Shown here piece by piece: positions 22,035 to 33,944 of a stretch of DNA of 64,000 bases (positions within the stretch are counted from its first letter, which is position 1; every line of letters starts with the position of its first letter). Source of the DNA: Aporrectodea caliginosa (lineage: Eukaryota; Annelida; Clitellata; Crassiclitellata; Lumbricidae); NCBI GenBank assembly GCA_020284085.1, contig JACEVL010000045.1, positions 2,898,929 to 2,962,928 on the forward strand. Reading direction: 5' to 3'. The translations under genes and the position numbers were made by a program. The notes under the pieces are model-generated. The model was given only the letters and a program-made list of their open reading frames with translations, did not search any database and had not been told where the DNA came from.

Positions 22035-22583
22035 CAGTGTGATTCTCCTTACAGAATTTATTTTAGTTATAGTTACAGTTATAGTTAATGGTTTAATTTT
22101 TTTAGTTATAGTTATAGTTAATGGATTTTTTTAGTTAATTTTAGTTACTACTTAGTTACAATAATTAAGGCAATAAGCAAAATTGAGCGTATTAACACGC
22201 TGTTTCACAATTGGCTCAGAGCTTTGAAAGCCTTTGAAGCATGGGTGCATTCATCTTCATGAATAGCCTACACGACTTTCCAAAGTAACTGACAAATTGC
22301 ATAATAAAAAATCAATAATTAAAGTTACTGGAACTTGCTGACTAATGATGGTACCTATAGCGAATTTTTTTCGTTCTCGTTTATGTCGAATCGTCCATAT
22401 TGCACTTCCTATATTTATTTTTTGTTTTAACTAAAATATAGATGAATTTTCGTTATTGTTATTTTAGTTATAGTTATAGTTAAAGATATTCTTTAGTTAT
22501 AGTTATACTTATCGTTAACGAAATCATTTTATTTTCGTTAACGAACATTTTCGTTATCGTTATCGTTAACGAGAATCACACTG
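22035..22583. mobile_element. hAT MITE with perfect 8-bp TSD GACAGAGG
   Basis: Inverted ends CAGTGTGATTCTC (22035) and GAGAATCACACTG (to 22583), flanked by GACAGAGG at 22027-22034 and 22584-22591. The interior has TTTTAGTTATAGTTATAG repeats near both ends and unique GCGTATTAACACGCTGTTTC and TCGTCCATATTGCACTTCC blocks shared with 35747-36283. An 8-bp TSD with CAGTG-type ends is diagnostic of the hAT superfamily. No coding capacity. Confidence 0.95.
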
Positions 22584-22613
22584 GACAGAGGACGATACTT
22601 TCTTCTCCTTGAA

Positions 22614-22705
22614 TATCGCTTCATCATTCATTCATTCATTCATTCTGGAAATTTATATAGCGCCCCTTCAAGAAATCTACTCAGAGGCGCTCATCAATGG
22701 ATCGT
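22614..22705 (-). mobile_element. LINE 3' end, minus strand, (GAAT)n tail
   Basis: TCATTCATTCATTC, then TGGAAATTTATATAGCGCC and CTCAGAGGCGCTC: the reverse complement of the GAAT-tailed LINE 3' UTR. Confidence 0.7.
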
Positions 22706-22749
22706 AACCATCGCAGTATTAAATGTAAAATGTCGACCCTGCTTATTTT

Positions 22750-22945
22750 TCAATTAAATGATCGGGTGAGATCCTCAGCACCGCTGCTCGTTTGAATGGG
22801 TGCCTCACCCCTTTGGATCTTTGCCTGGAACCGATTTAACCTCCTATCGATTATGTTTTTACTAAGCGCCTGTAAATAAGCTCTTTCCGCGCCATCGCAA
22901 TAGGGCGCTGTAGAAATTTCGAGATTAAGATTACGATTTTAAGGT
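22750..22945 (+). repeat. Short retroelement-like repeat
   Basis: Contains GTTTGAATGGGTGCCTCACC, GCGCTGTAGAAATTTCGAG and an ending ATTAAGATTACGATTT. Related to the minus-strand copy at 18010-18300. Confidence 0.45.
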
Positions 22946-22949
22946 CCAT

Positions 22950-23140
22950 AAAATTATGGCCTCGACCCTGCCCAAAGGCGAAAATTTGTACATAACTTTG
23001 GGGGTCAGATTTTTTCGAGGGCTGGATTTTTGCATTTTGGGTGACAAATAGGCAACAGTCAAAACTGTGTGGACAGTCCCCCTCTTTCCCCAGTGATTTT
23101 ACGTCACTGACTGCATGCGATGGCTCTGTCGATATATCAA
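22950..23140. mobile_element. Longer relative of the 30508 hAT MITE
   Basis: Shares GGCGAAAATTTGTACATAAC, TTCGAGGGCTGGATTTT, CAGTCAAAACT and GTGATTTTACGTCACTG with the 145-bp element at 30508-30652. No clear TSD was found here. Confidence 0.6.
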
Positions 23141-23189
23141 TCATCATTCGTTTAACCTGCTAAAGGTTGACGTATACTCAACTCAGCTG

Positions 23190-23285
23190 CAATCATTCAT
23201 TCATTCATTCTGGAGATTTATATAGCGCCCTTCAAGAAATCTACTCAGAAGCTCTCCCAGCCCAGCCACGGCAAAAGAAAACAGA
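23190..23285 (-). mobile_element. LINE 3' end, minus strand, (GAAT)n tail
   Basis: CATTCATTCATTC, TGGAGATTTATATAGCGCCC and CTCTCCCAGCCCAGCCACGG: same family as 22614 and 930. Confidence 0.7.
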
Positions 23286-23300
23286 CTTGAGTGATTTTGA

Positions 23301-23420
23301 GTGAGCGGTACATTGACCGTACACTGTCAGTTGGAAGCTCAGACGACGAGGGAGGGGATTGGCCACACGCCCTCATACGCCGAGAGTAAGATAAATGAAG
23401 GCGCTAACATTGGTACCCAT
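23301..23420 (+). mobile_element. 3' part of the tRNA-derived SINE
   Basis: Shares with 36501-36730 the block CACTGTCAGTTGGAAG, GACGAGGGAGGGGATTGGCC, CTCATACGCCGAGAGTAAG and AATGAAGGCG. The tRNA-like head is absent (5' truncated). Confidence 0.65.
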
Positions 23421-23599
23421 GACTCCCCCCCCCATGAGACCCAGCAGGCAGCCACGCGTGCGACGTTCAATGCAAATGTTTTGCACGTTTTAAATGTCCC
23501 AGTACTGTGCTACGGTTTGTCTACCTAATAAACGAATAATTGTACAACTAATGACTGCCTCAGAGATAGCTTAAAGTTTTTGATCTTCTTTTCCTCACT

Positions 23600-23752
23600 G
23601 TTAAGACGATCTTATTCCACACCGTTGCCTCAAAGACTGGATCCGAACACCAATGTTTCTGTAAAGCTCAACATCTCTGTCTTGCTTCAAGAAATGCTTT
23701 AAAACTCACCAATTCTCTGCGTAATTTTTGTAATAATAATAATAATAATAAT
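23600..23752 (+). mobile_element. LINE 3' end fragment with TAA repeats
   Basis: Reads weakly as TSLSCFKKCFKTHQFSA, the usual end of CR1-like ORF2, then TTGTAATAATAATAATAATA. The TAA run abuts the RT open frame that begins at 23753. Confidence 0.45.
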
Positions 23753-25480
23753 ATGCCACAGGACCACGTCTTCGTCAAACTAGACTTCGCCAACGCTTTT
23801 AACACCTTGCGAAGGGACGTAATGCTACAAGCCGTTCATGAAACAATACCCCAACTGTACGCGTTCATCCACCAGGCGTATTCCGCAGAATCCCTTCTCC
23901 AGTTCGGATCGTTCGAGGTGCGGTCACAGATGGGGCCGCAGCAGGGTGACCCTCTAGGTCCCCTGCTCTTCTGCTTGCCGCTTCAGCCTGCTTTTCGTTC
24001 AATGATCTCTGGCTTTCGAGTGGGGTACCTGGATGACCTCTCGCTGGGGGAAGACCAGAGGATGTTCGCCATGACCTGGCGATCATAGCTGACCTGGAAT
24101 CAACCTTAGGAATCCGACTGAATCGACAGAAATGTGAAATTTTGGCGGAGAAGGAAATATCGGAAGAAGGCTTTGACGATTTTCAGCGAATAAACCGAGA
24201 GTCCATGATACTCCTTGGGGCACCACTCTTCAGGGGAAAGGCGTTGGATGACGCACTCCAAGTCCACTCAGACACACTTGAACAGGCAGTGAAGGATCTG
24301 ATGAGACTGATGCTCTTGCGGTCATGCTTTGGGGCGGCGAAGTTGACATATACTTACTGAGGGCCGCACCATGCTGGGGTCATCCCCTCTTGGGAATATT
24401 GGATGACCAGATGAGACTCGGATTGGAAGCGATTGTTAACATCAAGCTCAACGACACCCAGTGGATACAGGCCACGCTCCCAATTAGATATGGCGGTCTC
24501 GGGATTAGAAGGGTTTCGATGCTGGCATCTTCTGCTTATATAGCGTCAGCTGCATCAACCAGAAATCTTGGGGCCGCAATTCTCGGCAGCGAAGATTGGA
24601 CGGACGACATCAGGGAGGAAATTTTACAGGCCCGCAGCACATCACTTCCGACTGGTGATGAGACCACGCTGACCAGACAGAAGGTCTGGGATAGACCGTT
24701 GATAGACAAAGAGAGATCAGCATTGTGGACCTCACTCAACGACCCACTCAGCCGGGCAAGACTTGGAGCAGTGACATCCACACACGCCGGGGACTGGATG
24801 GCTACAGTGCCCATAACATCATGTGGCCTGGGCCTGAGTAACGAGGCCGTCAGGGTGGCGATAGGCTTACGCTTGGGACTGGATCTCAGCGCGCCACACC
24901 AGTGCCAATGTGGCGAGATGGCTGATCAGGGAGGACACCACGGTCTGGTCTGCAAACAATCTGGGGGCGAGCCAGCAGACACTTTGCATTGAACGACATC
25001 GTATGGAGAGCCCTCCAGAGAGCAGACACGCCAAGCGCCAAAGAACCGCAGGGCCTGTTCCGCAGTGACGGCAAACGCCCTGACGGAGCGACGCTGATCC
25101 CGTGGACAAGAGGCAAATACATCGCCTGGGACGCCACCAGTATCCACACATGCGCCGCATCGTATATTCATCTGACATCGACAACACCCGGGGCAGCGGC
25201 CGAATTGGCCGAAACACGGAAAAATGCCAAATACGCAGACCTCCCCGCAACCCATTACTTTGTCCCCATTGCATTTGAAACGCTGGGTCCCATCAACAGA
25301 TCAGGCCTGGAGTTCTTGACAGAGCTAGGTCGGCGCTTGACCACAGTAACGGGAGACCCACTCGAGACCACACATCTTTTCCAGCGCCTATCAATATGCA
25401 CGCAACGATATAACGCTGTTGCTTTTCGAGGTACATTTGCACAGTTGACCGAGAACGAGGACCGCTAACTCCAGAACAAA
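23753..25480 (+). pseudogene. LINE polyprotein: reverse transcriptase, zinc knuckle, restriction-like endonuclease (copy B)
   Basis: Best preserved retrotransposon here, 5' truncated. 23753-24088: RT palm motifs KLDFANAFNTLRRDVML, MGPQQGDPLGPLLF and a YLDD catalytic box (family form usually xADD). After a frameshift, 24142-24360 continues the palm/thumb (GIRLNRQKCEIL, MILLGAPLF). A second shift, then 24324-24992: connector (LPIRYGGLGIRR), THAGDWMATVPITSCGLGLS, and zinc knuckle CQCGEMADQGGHHGLVC. A third shift, then 24989-25468: endonuclease with GKRPDGATLIPW, WDATSIHT, RKNAKY and FETLGPINRSG, consistent with a PD...D...K active site. At least three frameshifts make it inactive. Paralogue of 60-878. 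Confidence 0.85.
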
Positions 25481-25529
25481 AAACAACTCTTCGGATAGTT
25501 TCTAAAGCCTGAGGGATCATATATACCTC

Positions 25530-25545
<16 letters not shown>
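25481..25545 (+). other. 3' UTR and tail of RLE-type LINE copy B
   Basis: Short 3' UTR ending GAGGGATCATATATACCTCG followed by a poly-A/TAA tail. Copy A ends with the same GAGGGATCATATTTACCTCG, and a minus-strand stub at 46430-46446 keeps only the CCCCGAGGTA end, so this terminus is a family signature. Confidence 0.75.
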
Positions 25546-25815
<270 letters not shown>

Positions 25816-25944
25816 AATAATTAATCATCACAAAAATATACACACATACATACATGTATACATGCATGCAAACAAGCCCATGCATATGTACATACAAATT
25901 AATGAAATTAATAGTATAAACGCTCAGTAATGTTTGTGTGTAAT

Positions 25945-26032
25945 GTGTGCGTGCGTGCGTGCGTGCGTGCGTGTGTGTGTGTGTGTGTGTGTGTGTATTG
26001 TGTATTGTGTATTGTGTATTGTGTATGTGTGC
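25945..26032. repeat. GTGC, GT and TATTGTG microsatellite
   Basis: (GTGC)n, (GT)n and four TATTGTG units in succession. Confidence 0.9.
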
Positions 26033-26040
26033 GTGCACCG

Positions 26041-26840
26041 TGTTACGCGAAGCGGCGGCGCAGCGGCTAGACAATTATATTGTGACGTCACACAAGAGGA
26101 CTTCGTTTCTAATAATTATTGCCACACGCAGTGGACAAGCAGCGGCCATCACCACAACCGATCGCCGCGTAGCGCGACAACCAGACACATCTGTACGGAG
26201 GAGAGGGGACGGGAGAGGAGGGGAGCAGACTCTAATTCCGCATTATATCTGTACAGTATATACCAGCATGCATACAAGCTCATATCCATGTGCAATGTAC
26301 ATGCAACATACATATATACACACATACTTACATAGGCCTATGTACATGCGTGCATGCATGCATAATGCATGCATCGATATCCTTGTATCCATGCACGCAT
26401 GTTACACGCACGCATGTTAATGCAATCCAAGAAAATCACAATTCGTATCCGTCGCAATGCCTTTTACCATAGACCGTCTTTGAACAGCGTTTCTCACCGG
26501 GTCCCATCATCCACAGCTTCAGCGTTAACTCTCTGCCCTAGTAGCAGATCGATCGCCACGCTCTGCAGCCCGCTCCGTCGTTTCAACGCAGCGAGAGTTA
26601 GACGCAGCGCAGCACCCATTGTTACGTCATAGGAAGGGAATACCCGTCCCCGATGACGCAATAGAGGGGCAGCGGAGAGCGCCTATGACGTCAAACGGAT
26701 CGATTAGTTATTCATGGAGCAATCCCGGCGCGTCAATCAGCCAATCTATTTTCGTCAGACGACGACGTGCTCATTATTTATCGACCTCGTTCGCTCAGTA
26801 TCATCTGCTGGATGAATTGCTGCTAAAAATAAGCGAGATT
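26041..26840 (+). promoter_or_regulatory. GC-rich island 1 with CRE, CCAAT and MEF2-type motifs
   Basis: Perfect CRE palindromes TGACGTCA at 26083-26090 and 26686-26693, half sites TTACGTCA at 26622 and TGACGCAA at 26654, a CCAAT at 26741 and CTAAAAATAA (MEF2-type) at 26823-26832. Higher GC than its surroundings. CREB/ATF binding is established for TGACGTCA; use here is inferred. No splice donor or ORF was recognised within it. Confidence 0.4.
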
Positions 26841-27295
26841 ATTATGTCCAGCGGCGTGATGATAGTTTTTAAATTTCACCGATTAGAATGCAGACTGAAA
26901 TAGATCCGTTTCTATAAATACTTGAAGCTAAAGGCGTGGGCGATCTTAAAATAGCTCACAAGAGAAACGCGGTGCGTTACTATTTCATATATACAGACGT
27001 TGACCTTTAGAAAGAAAACGAGATCAACTTCTCCCGCACGTTATTTAAGCTCCCGGATCGCCATTTTTACTGAGCCACCCAAACATCTTCAGTCATTATT
27101 TTCTTCATAAACGAGAATGTCTGAATTACGACAACGGATATATGAATTCTTTAGGTTGAAATAGAATCGAATAGAATAGAAGTTATTGGGTCATAATATG
27201 ATATAGCATTAATATGATATATTTATAATATGATAGACTAGAGAACTCATACGTGGGATGGATGGAGGGATGCAATCAGCAATTCCACACTAGGT
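26841..27295. other. Unassigned interval
   Basis: No gene or repeat recognised. A CGCCATTTTTACTG block at 27060 resembles a YY1-type site, but this is weak. Confidence 0.3.
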
Positions 27296-27299
27296 TTAT

Positions 27300-27745
27300 G
27301 TGACTTTTGTGGGAGATTAGATTAAATAAGACTAGACTAGACTAGACTAGTCTAGGATAGACTAGTCTAGAATAGACTAGACCAAACTAGAACATACTAT
27401 ATTAGATTAGCTAAGACTAGACTAGGCTAGAATCGACTGGTCTAGACTAGACTCGTCTAGAATAGACTAGACCAAACTAGAACATACTATATTAGATTAG
27501 CTAAGACTAGACTATAGGCTAGATATAGACATAGACTAGACTCGTCTAGACTAGACTCGTCTAGACTAGAATATACCAAAATAGAACATACTTGATTAGA
27601 TTAGCTTAAACTAGACTAGACTAGATCAGAAAAGAATAGGCTAGATTATATTAGATTAAACTAGACCAGATTAGATTCGATTGGATTAGACTAGACTAGA
27701 CTAGATTACACGTGGCTATATTAGATTAGGTTATATTAGATTAGT
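27300..27745. repeat. Degenerate (CTAGA)n tandem repeat
   Basis: CTAGACTAGA units with interspersed ACTAGACCAAACTAGAACAT blocks repeated at 27380, 27470 and 27580, so an imperfect higher-order unit of about 90-100 bp is present. 27746-28005 holds nothing recognised. Confidence 0.85.
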
Positions 27746-28007
27746 TGGGAGGGACGGGTTAGGGAGATATAACCAGCATTTGCGCAGACGTTTCTCTTGC
27801 TGCAATTCAGAGGTGTTTTAGAAAAAAGGTTGTCTGTCCGATGCTCAGTCAATGCTTTGAGTCTCGAATATCGTTCATAAATTATTGCCCGTAAAGTACT
27901 AGATGTTTGCCCGTCCTAAGACGGTTGAAAAGAATTTTAAAAATCATCACATGTTCGACTACTTAAATAAAATTAGTCAACATTCATGCTCTTAACGCGG
28001 AGTGCTA

Positions 28008-28108
28008 TAGCAGCGCCACCTACTGAAATTAAATGAGTCCAGTTTATTACGACCTTCATAACGTATAGGATTTTAGCAGCGCCACCTACCGAAACGAAAT
28101 GCGTCTAA
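28008..28108 (+). repeat. Two-copy direct repeat TAGCAGCGCCACCTAC
   Basis: TAGCAGCGCCACCTACTGAAA and TAGCAGCGCCACCTACCGAA about 62 bp apart, each followed by AAATG(A/C)GTC. Confidence 0.75.
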
Positions 28109-28221
28109 TTAGCGTAACAGAAAAGTTCACTTCGTCTGTTATAATTATCACTAACTAGATTTTATTTCGATGACTCAGGAACCGTTGTCATTGAATTGCT
28201 CGTTTCGCTTATAATGATACA

Positions 28222-28290
28222 TAAGACACTGAGCACTCAAATGAGCACTCAAATGAGCACTCAAATGAGCACTCAAATGAGCACTCAAAG
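28222..28290. repeat. 12-bp tandem repeat ATGAGCACTCAA x5
   Basis: Five near-identical dodecamers that create a short open frame of MSTQ units. Confidence 0.95.
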
Positions 28291-28344
28291 GCTGTGTTCC
28301 TTTTCTCGATTTAACACTACGTTACGTTACACTACGTTTTCGAC

Positions 28345-28505
28345 TTCCTCCTTCTCTACGCTCTACCAGCCTCTATGGTGGCATCTCTACCTCTGTATCT
28401 CACCTTAAGAACTTTCTTTTCTCTCGGAGTACCTCGCACTGGAAGCGCTTCTGAAAGGCTTATGCAATGAGAAGCGCTTTATAAATGATCAAATACAATA
28501 CATTA
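28345..28505 (+). mobile_element. CR1-like LINE 3' end with AATAC tail
   Basis: CTACGCTCTACCAGCCTC, TATCTCACCTTAAGAAC, GTACCTCGCACTGGAAGCGC and GAGAAGCGCTTTATAAATG then CAAATACAATACA. Matches, in opposite orientation, the 3' end of the LINE at 16405-17390. Confidence 0.75.
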
Positions 28506-28739
28506 CAGATTCCGTGAGTCAATTGGTCGAGGCTCGATCGAATGACAGCATCGGAAGATTGTAGACTGTAACAATGAGTCATGTAATGTAACGAAACGCT
28601 TATGTAGAGCCTTTTTCAAATACATCCCTAAAGCACTACATTGACAACACTGCATTGGCCAGATCTCGTTAGCAGCCGAGCTGGACATTTAAATGGCGAC
28701 TTTTTAAGAAACCAATTTGTGTTGAAGTAAAGCATAATG

Positions 28740-28990
28740 GCATATAATCTAATTTAATCTAGTCTAATGTAACCTTGGTCTAGTCTAGTATAATATAATC
28801 TAGTCTAAATTAGCATAATCTAATCTAGTCTAATCCGATTTTAATCTAATCAAATCTAGTATTGTCTAGTCCAGTCTAGTATAATAATAATATATTAATA
28901 TATAATATATTATATAATAATATATTATAATCTAGTCTAGTCCAGTCTAGTATAATAATAATCTAGTCTAATCTAGTCTAGTCTCTGCAA
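28740..28990. repeat. Degenerate (TCTAG)n tandem repeat
   Basis: TCTAGTCTAATC-type units with an ATAATATATTA insert at 28885-28935. Complement-like in sequence to the CTAGA array at 27.3-27.7 kb. Confidence 0.85.
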
Positions 28991-29249
28991 TTACTTCTTC
29001 ATCCGGAACCGGAAACGAAACGAAGCATTATAAATAGTCTAAAAACTGCGTTCTATTTTCATGAAGGACATTTTTAAAGCTTTTATTATTATTATTCAGA
29101 CAGAGAGAACGTCGTGGGTGGGCGTTCCAATTTCCGGATCATTTTTTCAGACGAAACCGGTTTTTTCTGCTTCATATCCGGTTGACCTGGATTTATTCCT
29201 CGTCAAGGGATAGCAATCGATCAAAGCTCTTTCCAGAAGGCTTCGACGC

Positions 29250-29315
29250 AGCTATTTTTAGATGCGGTATAGCCCAATGACGTCACGAGATGACCCGCGC
29301 ACGTGCGCATCGGTC
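29250..29315 (+). promoter_or_regulatory. Compact MEF2 / CCAAT / CRE / E-box cluster
   Basis: Within 65 bp: CTATTTTTAG (29252-29261, exact MEF2 consensus), CCAAT (29274) overlapping TGACGTCA (29278-29285), and GCACGTGC (29299). Same motif set as the islands at 29.7, 32.6 and 47.1 kb. Function inferred from motif density. Confidence 0.4.
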
Positions 29316-29733
29316 CAGGGAGGATTTCTGTCACAGGCGAGGGAAGAGACAATCGCACCCGATCCATGACGATAAAGGAGAGTTGTGTGCATAGGGAATT
29401 ATATTGAATTTGGTGTTGTGTGGTGGGTGTGATGCCGGGCAGTGGGCAGTGTTTCGGATTATGGCCAATGATGAAATAAATGTGAATGTTCACGTTTTCC
29501 ATAGCGAATGCTATTACCTCCCTGGTTAACCGACTTGAAACCTAACCATACCTGCCTCACCAACTTCATTTTGACTGAGCGCCTGCGACTAGTGAGTTAG
29601 TCCTCACGAGGGCTTCCCTTTCGGCGCGGTAGCAATCCTAGAATTAGGCTTAGGTTTCGAATCTTATTCCACCCCGTGCAGTTTGCCTGTCATCGCCGGG
29701 CGCAGACTCCTCCAGGCAGTCGGCGCCTTCCTT

Positions 29734-30048
29734 TGACGTCATTGGGATCCGCGTGATCGATGGCGCAGTGCTAAAAATAGCCTTCGACCTTGCGCCTCAG
29801 TGCGTCCACGACTGCGTCAGTCGAAGGCTGAGCGACGACGGTGTTACGGTTCGCCAGGAATTCCTCTCCTTCGCAGAACGAAGGAACCCCGTCGAGCGCA
29901 CGGGAAAAATCCCTGGAAAATAGGAGGACGACCGTTGGGAGCGTTCGTGCGTTGGAGGCGGCAAAGGGTGATTCTCGAGTTACGTCATTTGCGTTTTGCA
30001 TTGAGAAGGAAATTGGGATTTCTCTCGTCGTTGATTAATTGTCGGCAG
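29734..30048 (+). promoter_or_regulatory. GC-rich island 3, possible promoter plus untranslated first exon
   Basis: TGACGTCATTGG at 29734-29745 (CRE fused to an inverted CCAAT), exact MEF2 consensus CTAAAAATAG at 29771-29780, TGCGTCAG at 29814 and TTACGTCA at 29980. The island ends at a good splice donor, GGCAG|GTAGG (cut after 30048). Short ORFs inside stop before the donor, so any exon would be 5' UTR. No acceptor partner is identifiable here. Confidence 0.4.
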
Positions 30049-30189
30049 GTAGGAATTCTGATATTGTTGTCTCTGGTTTAATGTTTGTGTTTGTAATTGT
30101 AATTAGTAACTTCTATTGCGCCCGTGTTTATTGCACAAGGTGTCAACCGATGGCGCACCCAAACAAAGGCATAGTCAGGTCTATCTATC

Positions 30190-30260
<71 letters not shown>

Positions 30261-30342
30261 TGTGTGTGTCTGTGTCTGTGTCTGTGTCTGTGTGTGTGTG
30301 TGTCTGTGTCTGTGTCTGTGTCTGTGTCTGTGTCTGTGTCAG
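30190..30342. repeat. (TG)n and TGTGTC microsatellite
   Basis: About 70 bp of TG followed by TGTGTC hexamers. Confidence 0.95.
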
Positions 30343-30507
30343 TAGGGGGCTTTACAATGTCTGCCAGTCCAAGATACGGAGTGGGGAGGGGCACACAAAT
30401 CTATTTCCCTTGGTAGGCTCAAGTTTAACTCCCCAGTCTTCAAGCGACCGGTCTTGACTCTTCACTTCGTATCTCTGGACAACCCTCTCACTTAATTGAA
30501 TCAGAGC

Positions 30508-30652
30508 CAGAGGCGAAAATCTATACATAACTATGGGGGGAGGACAGATTCTACGAGGGCTTGATTTTGGGGGGGGGGGACAGAACGGCTTAAGTCAAAA
30601 CTTTGGGGGAAAGTACCCCTCTGCCGCCCCCACCCCATGATTTACGCCACTG
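30508..30652. mobile_element. 145-bp hAT MITE with perfect 8-bp TSD ATCAGAGC
   Basis: Flanked by ATCAGAGC at 30500-30507 and 30653-30660. Ends are CAGAGGCGAAAAT and ATTTACGCCACTG. G-rich and C-rich interior. A longer relative lies at 22950-23140. Confidence 0.9.
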
Positions 30653-31345
30653 ATCAGAGCTCGCGAATATGGTTTTTGTCCTTTAAGCATCGCTTCAGAA
30701 TTTGAGTTTACGAATTCGATTAGGAAGATCTGATTTATTTTTCCAAAGCAGTGGATCTCAAAGTCTTGTCCGCGGACCTTCTGTGAATTACCCAGATGCC
30801 AGAGTGCTACCATTAAAATGAATCCCCTTAATAAACACAGTTAAAAAAAATATACAGCATCCTAACAATAAATGTTTTGCGCATCAGGATGTCGGCTGGG
30901 GGATTATGATGGCATGGGCACGGGGACGGAGGGAGTAGTAGGTGGGTTTAGTTGGGGTAGTAGTTGGTGCAAGACGTGGCCCAAGTCCTTCAGGACGACC
31001 CCAAAAAGGCGAGTGTCGACTTTATCGCAGAGTTGATGACATTCTTCTTACCCCGCGAAACAACTTTGACAAGCACTAATTGATGACTATTTACATATTA
31101 TAATTATTAATATTATTACTTCGATGTTTTATCATTATCATTATATAACTGTTGTCCCATTGTGCGCTTGAAAAAATGATGATTTCTCAACCACTGTGTT
31201 CTACGACCATCGAGGTCAGGCGGATGGTAGATGCTTATGAGGCTCTGATCTGAAGAGGATGGTTTTGTGCAACAAGCCAAACACCTTCACCAGAAACAAT
31301 TACATGATTGCTAGTATGCACATATACCTTCTCGTACCCCGACAT

Positions 31346-31419
31346 TGCCAGTCCCAAACCTGGATGAAGGAGGAGGGCGACGCTAATGATATTTGTTATC
31401 ACCCAGTGTCGTTAAACTA
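31346..31419 (+). repeat. Dispersed repeat R1
   Basis: TGCCAGTCCCAAACCTGG, AGGAGGGCGACGCTAATG and GTGTCGTTAAAC. The interval 30660-31345 shows no other recognised feature. Confidence 0.8.
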
Positions 31420-31439
31420 TTACTATATACCTTCTAGGT

Positions 31440-32040
31440 CTATACCTTACTTCCATCATTCTTTATTCCAACCTTCTTCCTTTCCTTCCTTCTTTCCTAA
31501 TTTGTTCAGTCTCTCTGCTTTCCTTCCTTCTTTTCGTATTTTCATCCGTCACTAACTTTCTTTCTTTCTTTCATTTTTTCCGCCATTGTTTCATTTATTT
31601 GTTTAATTCGTTCTTAATTCCTTGCTTCCTTCGTTTGTCGTGCTCTTCCTTCCACCACTATTCCCTCATTCGGCTGTTTATGCGAACTGCAATTCTAATC
31701 TGCCTGTCAGCGTCTGTCTATCTGTCTGTCTGTGTGTCTGTGTGTCTGTTTGTGTGTCTGTCTGTCTGTCTCTGCCGCTCTCTATCTCTGTGTCTGTCTC
31801 TCCACTAATCTTGTTTATCTACTTTGATATAGCTTATCGTACACGTCGGTATATTTTCTCGCTGACTACATCTCTGCAATCTGTTAATTGTATCAAATAT
31901 CACTGCCTCTGTCTCTGTCACTGTCCGTCAATCTCTCTGTCGCTCTCTCTCCCTCTGTTTATCACTGTCTAAGTAAGTGTCTATGCCTTCCGTAACTACC
32001 TATACCTGAATCTGTCTCTACCTTCATCTTTTCCACTGTA
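31440..32040. repeat. Pyrimidine-rich low-complexity stretch
   Basis: CTTCCTTCCTTC-, TCTGTCTGTCTG- and CTCTCTCT-rich sequence with interruptions. Open frames here are compositional. Confidence 0.7.
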
Positions 32041-32054
32041 TTACTGCCTTCGCA

Positions 32055-32234
<180 letters not shown>

Positions 32235-32575
32235 ACTAAATCAGCCTTTCTGACCAATCAACTCTCCTCTCCGTCCATATCATTGCTTCTCCCTGTGTGT
32301 CTGTCTCCGTCTCTTTCTTTGTACCCTTCCCTCTCTGTCGTCTACCTCTACATCTTTGGCGTCGAAATAAATCTGTCGTCTGCTTACGGCTCCAATCGTC
32401 GCCACCGAATCTGTTGACAGCGCCTGCACTATAAAAGTGCATTCGATCCTTTCATCTTGGTAGCAATCAGCAGTAAACCGCGCGATAAGAGGCAAAAAAT
32501 CGCTTTCCAATAATTAACTCTCCCATCAACGCCTTCAATTGATCTTGCACGCGGCCTGGAAGCTGCAGGCGGTAG

Positions 32576-33089
32576 CTAAAAATACCCTGGCCAATCAGCG
32601 TCGACGCCCGTTGACCGACTTCGGACGTTATGACGTCACCGGCGTCGCCAACGACGTCATAATAGCCGGGAATCCTAGTGCGCGCCCGGCGCCCGGCGCG
32701 TCTAATTATAGACGGACCAATGGCGACGCGCGGGGGAGTCGAGGCCGGCGCATCCGAATGACGTCATTGGCGAGTCTCATACGTCATAACGGGGGCTTTC
32801 CCGTTGCCGTTCGCGAGCTGAAGCGGTGGAGGCAGAGCCCGGCTGAGTTGTTGTTCGGAGCTGAAGGGAAGGAAGGAAGCAGGCAGACCGCGTTGGAACC
32901 GTCTCTGACGGGCAGTTGGGAGAGTGTACGCTGCCCGTTGAGTTAGCTAGGAGTCCGTGGAACTGGGAGGGAAGAGAGAAGCGCCGCTCGGTCGGGAGTA
33001 GACGGAAGGGATTTCTGGGAATCGAGAAGAAAAACGTACGCTGGATACATCCTTGGGACCTCGGGATTCGCTTGGACGGAGCGCAGACG
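32576..33089 (+). promoter_or_regulatory. GC-rich island 4, candidate promoter and first exon
   Basis: CTAAAAATAC at 32576, GGCCAATCAGCG at 32589, TGACGTCA at 32631-38, GACGTCAT at 32653, CCAAT at 32717, TGACGTCATTGG at 32759-32770 and TACGTCA at 32780. This is the densest CRE cluster in the window. The CCAAT context matches that in island 5 (47088). Downstream GC-rich sequence runs to a possible donor, ACG|GTAGGA (after 33089). The two overlapping ORFs show no recognised domain, so the exon may be non-coding. Confidence 0.5.
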
Positions 33090-33219
33090 GTAGGAGTTCC
33101 ATCCGTCATGTAACTCTTAGTAGGATTACTTAGGTTACTCAGGAAGACAAACGTTTCTAGTGTTAACAACAGTTTTAAATGTACTTCCTTTGTAACATTT
33201 TCGTTGACATTTGACAGTG

Positions 33220-33555
33220 TAAATCATTCTAGAAGTAGCTTTGCTCCCTGGAAGTAGCTAAACATCGTAGAAGTAGCAAGGCATTTTAGAAGTAGCTAGA
33301 CATCCTAGAAGTAGTTAAGCATCCTAGAAGTATCTACACATTCTAGAAGTGGCTAAACATCCTAAAATAAGCCAAGCATCATGGATGTAGCTAAGCATCC
33401 TAGATGTAGCTTAGCATCCTATAAGTAGCTAAATATCTTAGCAGTAGATACACATCCTAGAAATAGCCAAAAATCCTAGAAATAGCCAAAAATCCTAGAA
33501 ATAGCCAAAAATCCTAGAAATAGCCAAACATCCTAGAAATAGCTAAGCAGCTCTT
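33220..33555. repeat. ~20-bp tandem repeat CATCCTAGAAGTAGCTAAA
   Basis: About 16 degenerate units of CATCCTAGAA(G/A)TAGC(T/C)AAA. Four units of CCTAGAAATAGCCAAAAAT near the right are almost identical. Confidence 0.9.
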
Positions 33556-33940
33556 AGAGGTAGCTTGCTACTAACGAAACCATAATATCAATTATCGTAA
33601 TTACAAATTAGAAGAACTTGTATCTGATTATCGGCAAGCGCTATAATAGAAGAAGCGTGCTGCTTACAACGCTATATAAATTGTCGTCGTTACATTACAT
33701 TACGAGGTTCTGCTTCTTTAATCGAGGCAAAGGGGCATCGCCTTTTGTCATGACCATTGAATATGCATTTTGCCCAAATTCTACATTCCTCGAAAATACA
33801 TTCCCTCCCCGAAATAATTCTATATACCACTACCCACAAATTAGAGCTGCGATTTTGACAGGTGGTTTATCCACTTCGGTCCGTTGAATGAGAACGTTTC
33901 TCTTTCCTCGGAGAGCTCACTCTGGGAGCGTCTATGAATA
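33556..33940. other. Unassigned interval
   Basis: No domain or repeat recognised. 33870-33930 carries CACTCTGGGAGCGTCTATGAA, weakly like a LINE 3' UTR. Confidence 0.3.
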
Positions 33941-33944
33941 ATCC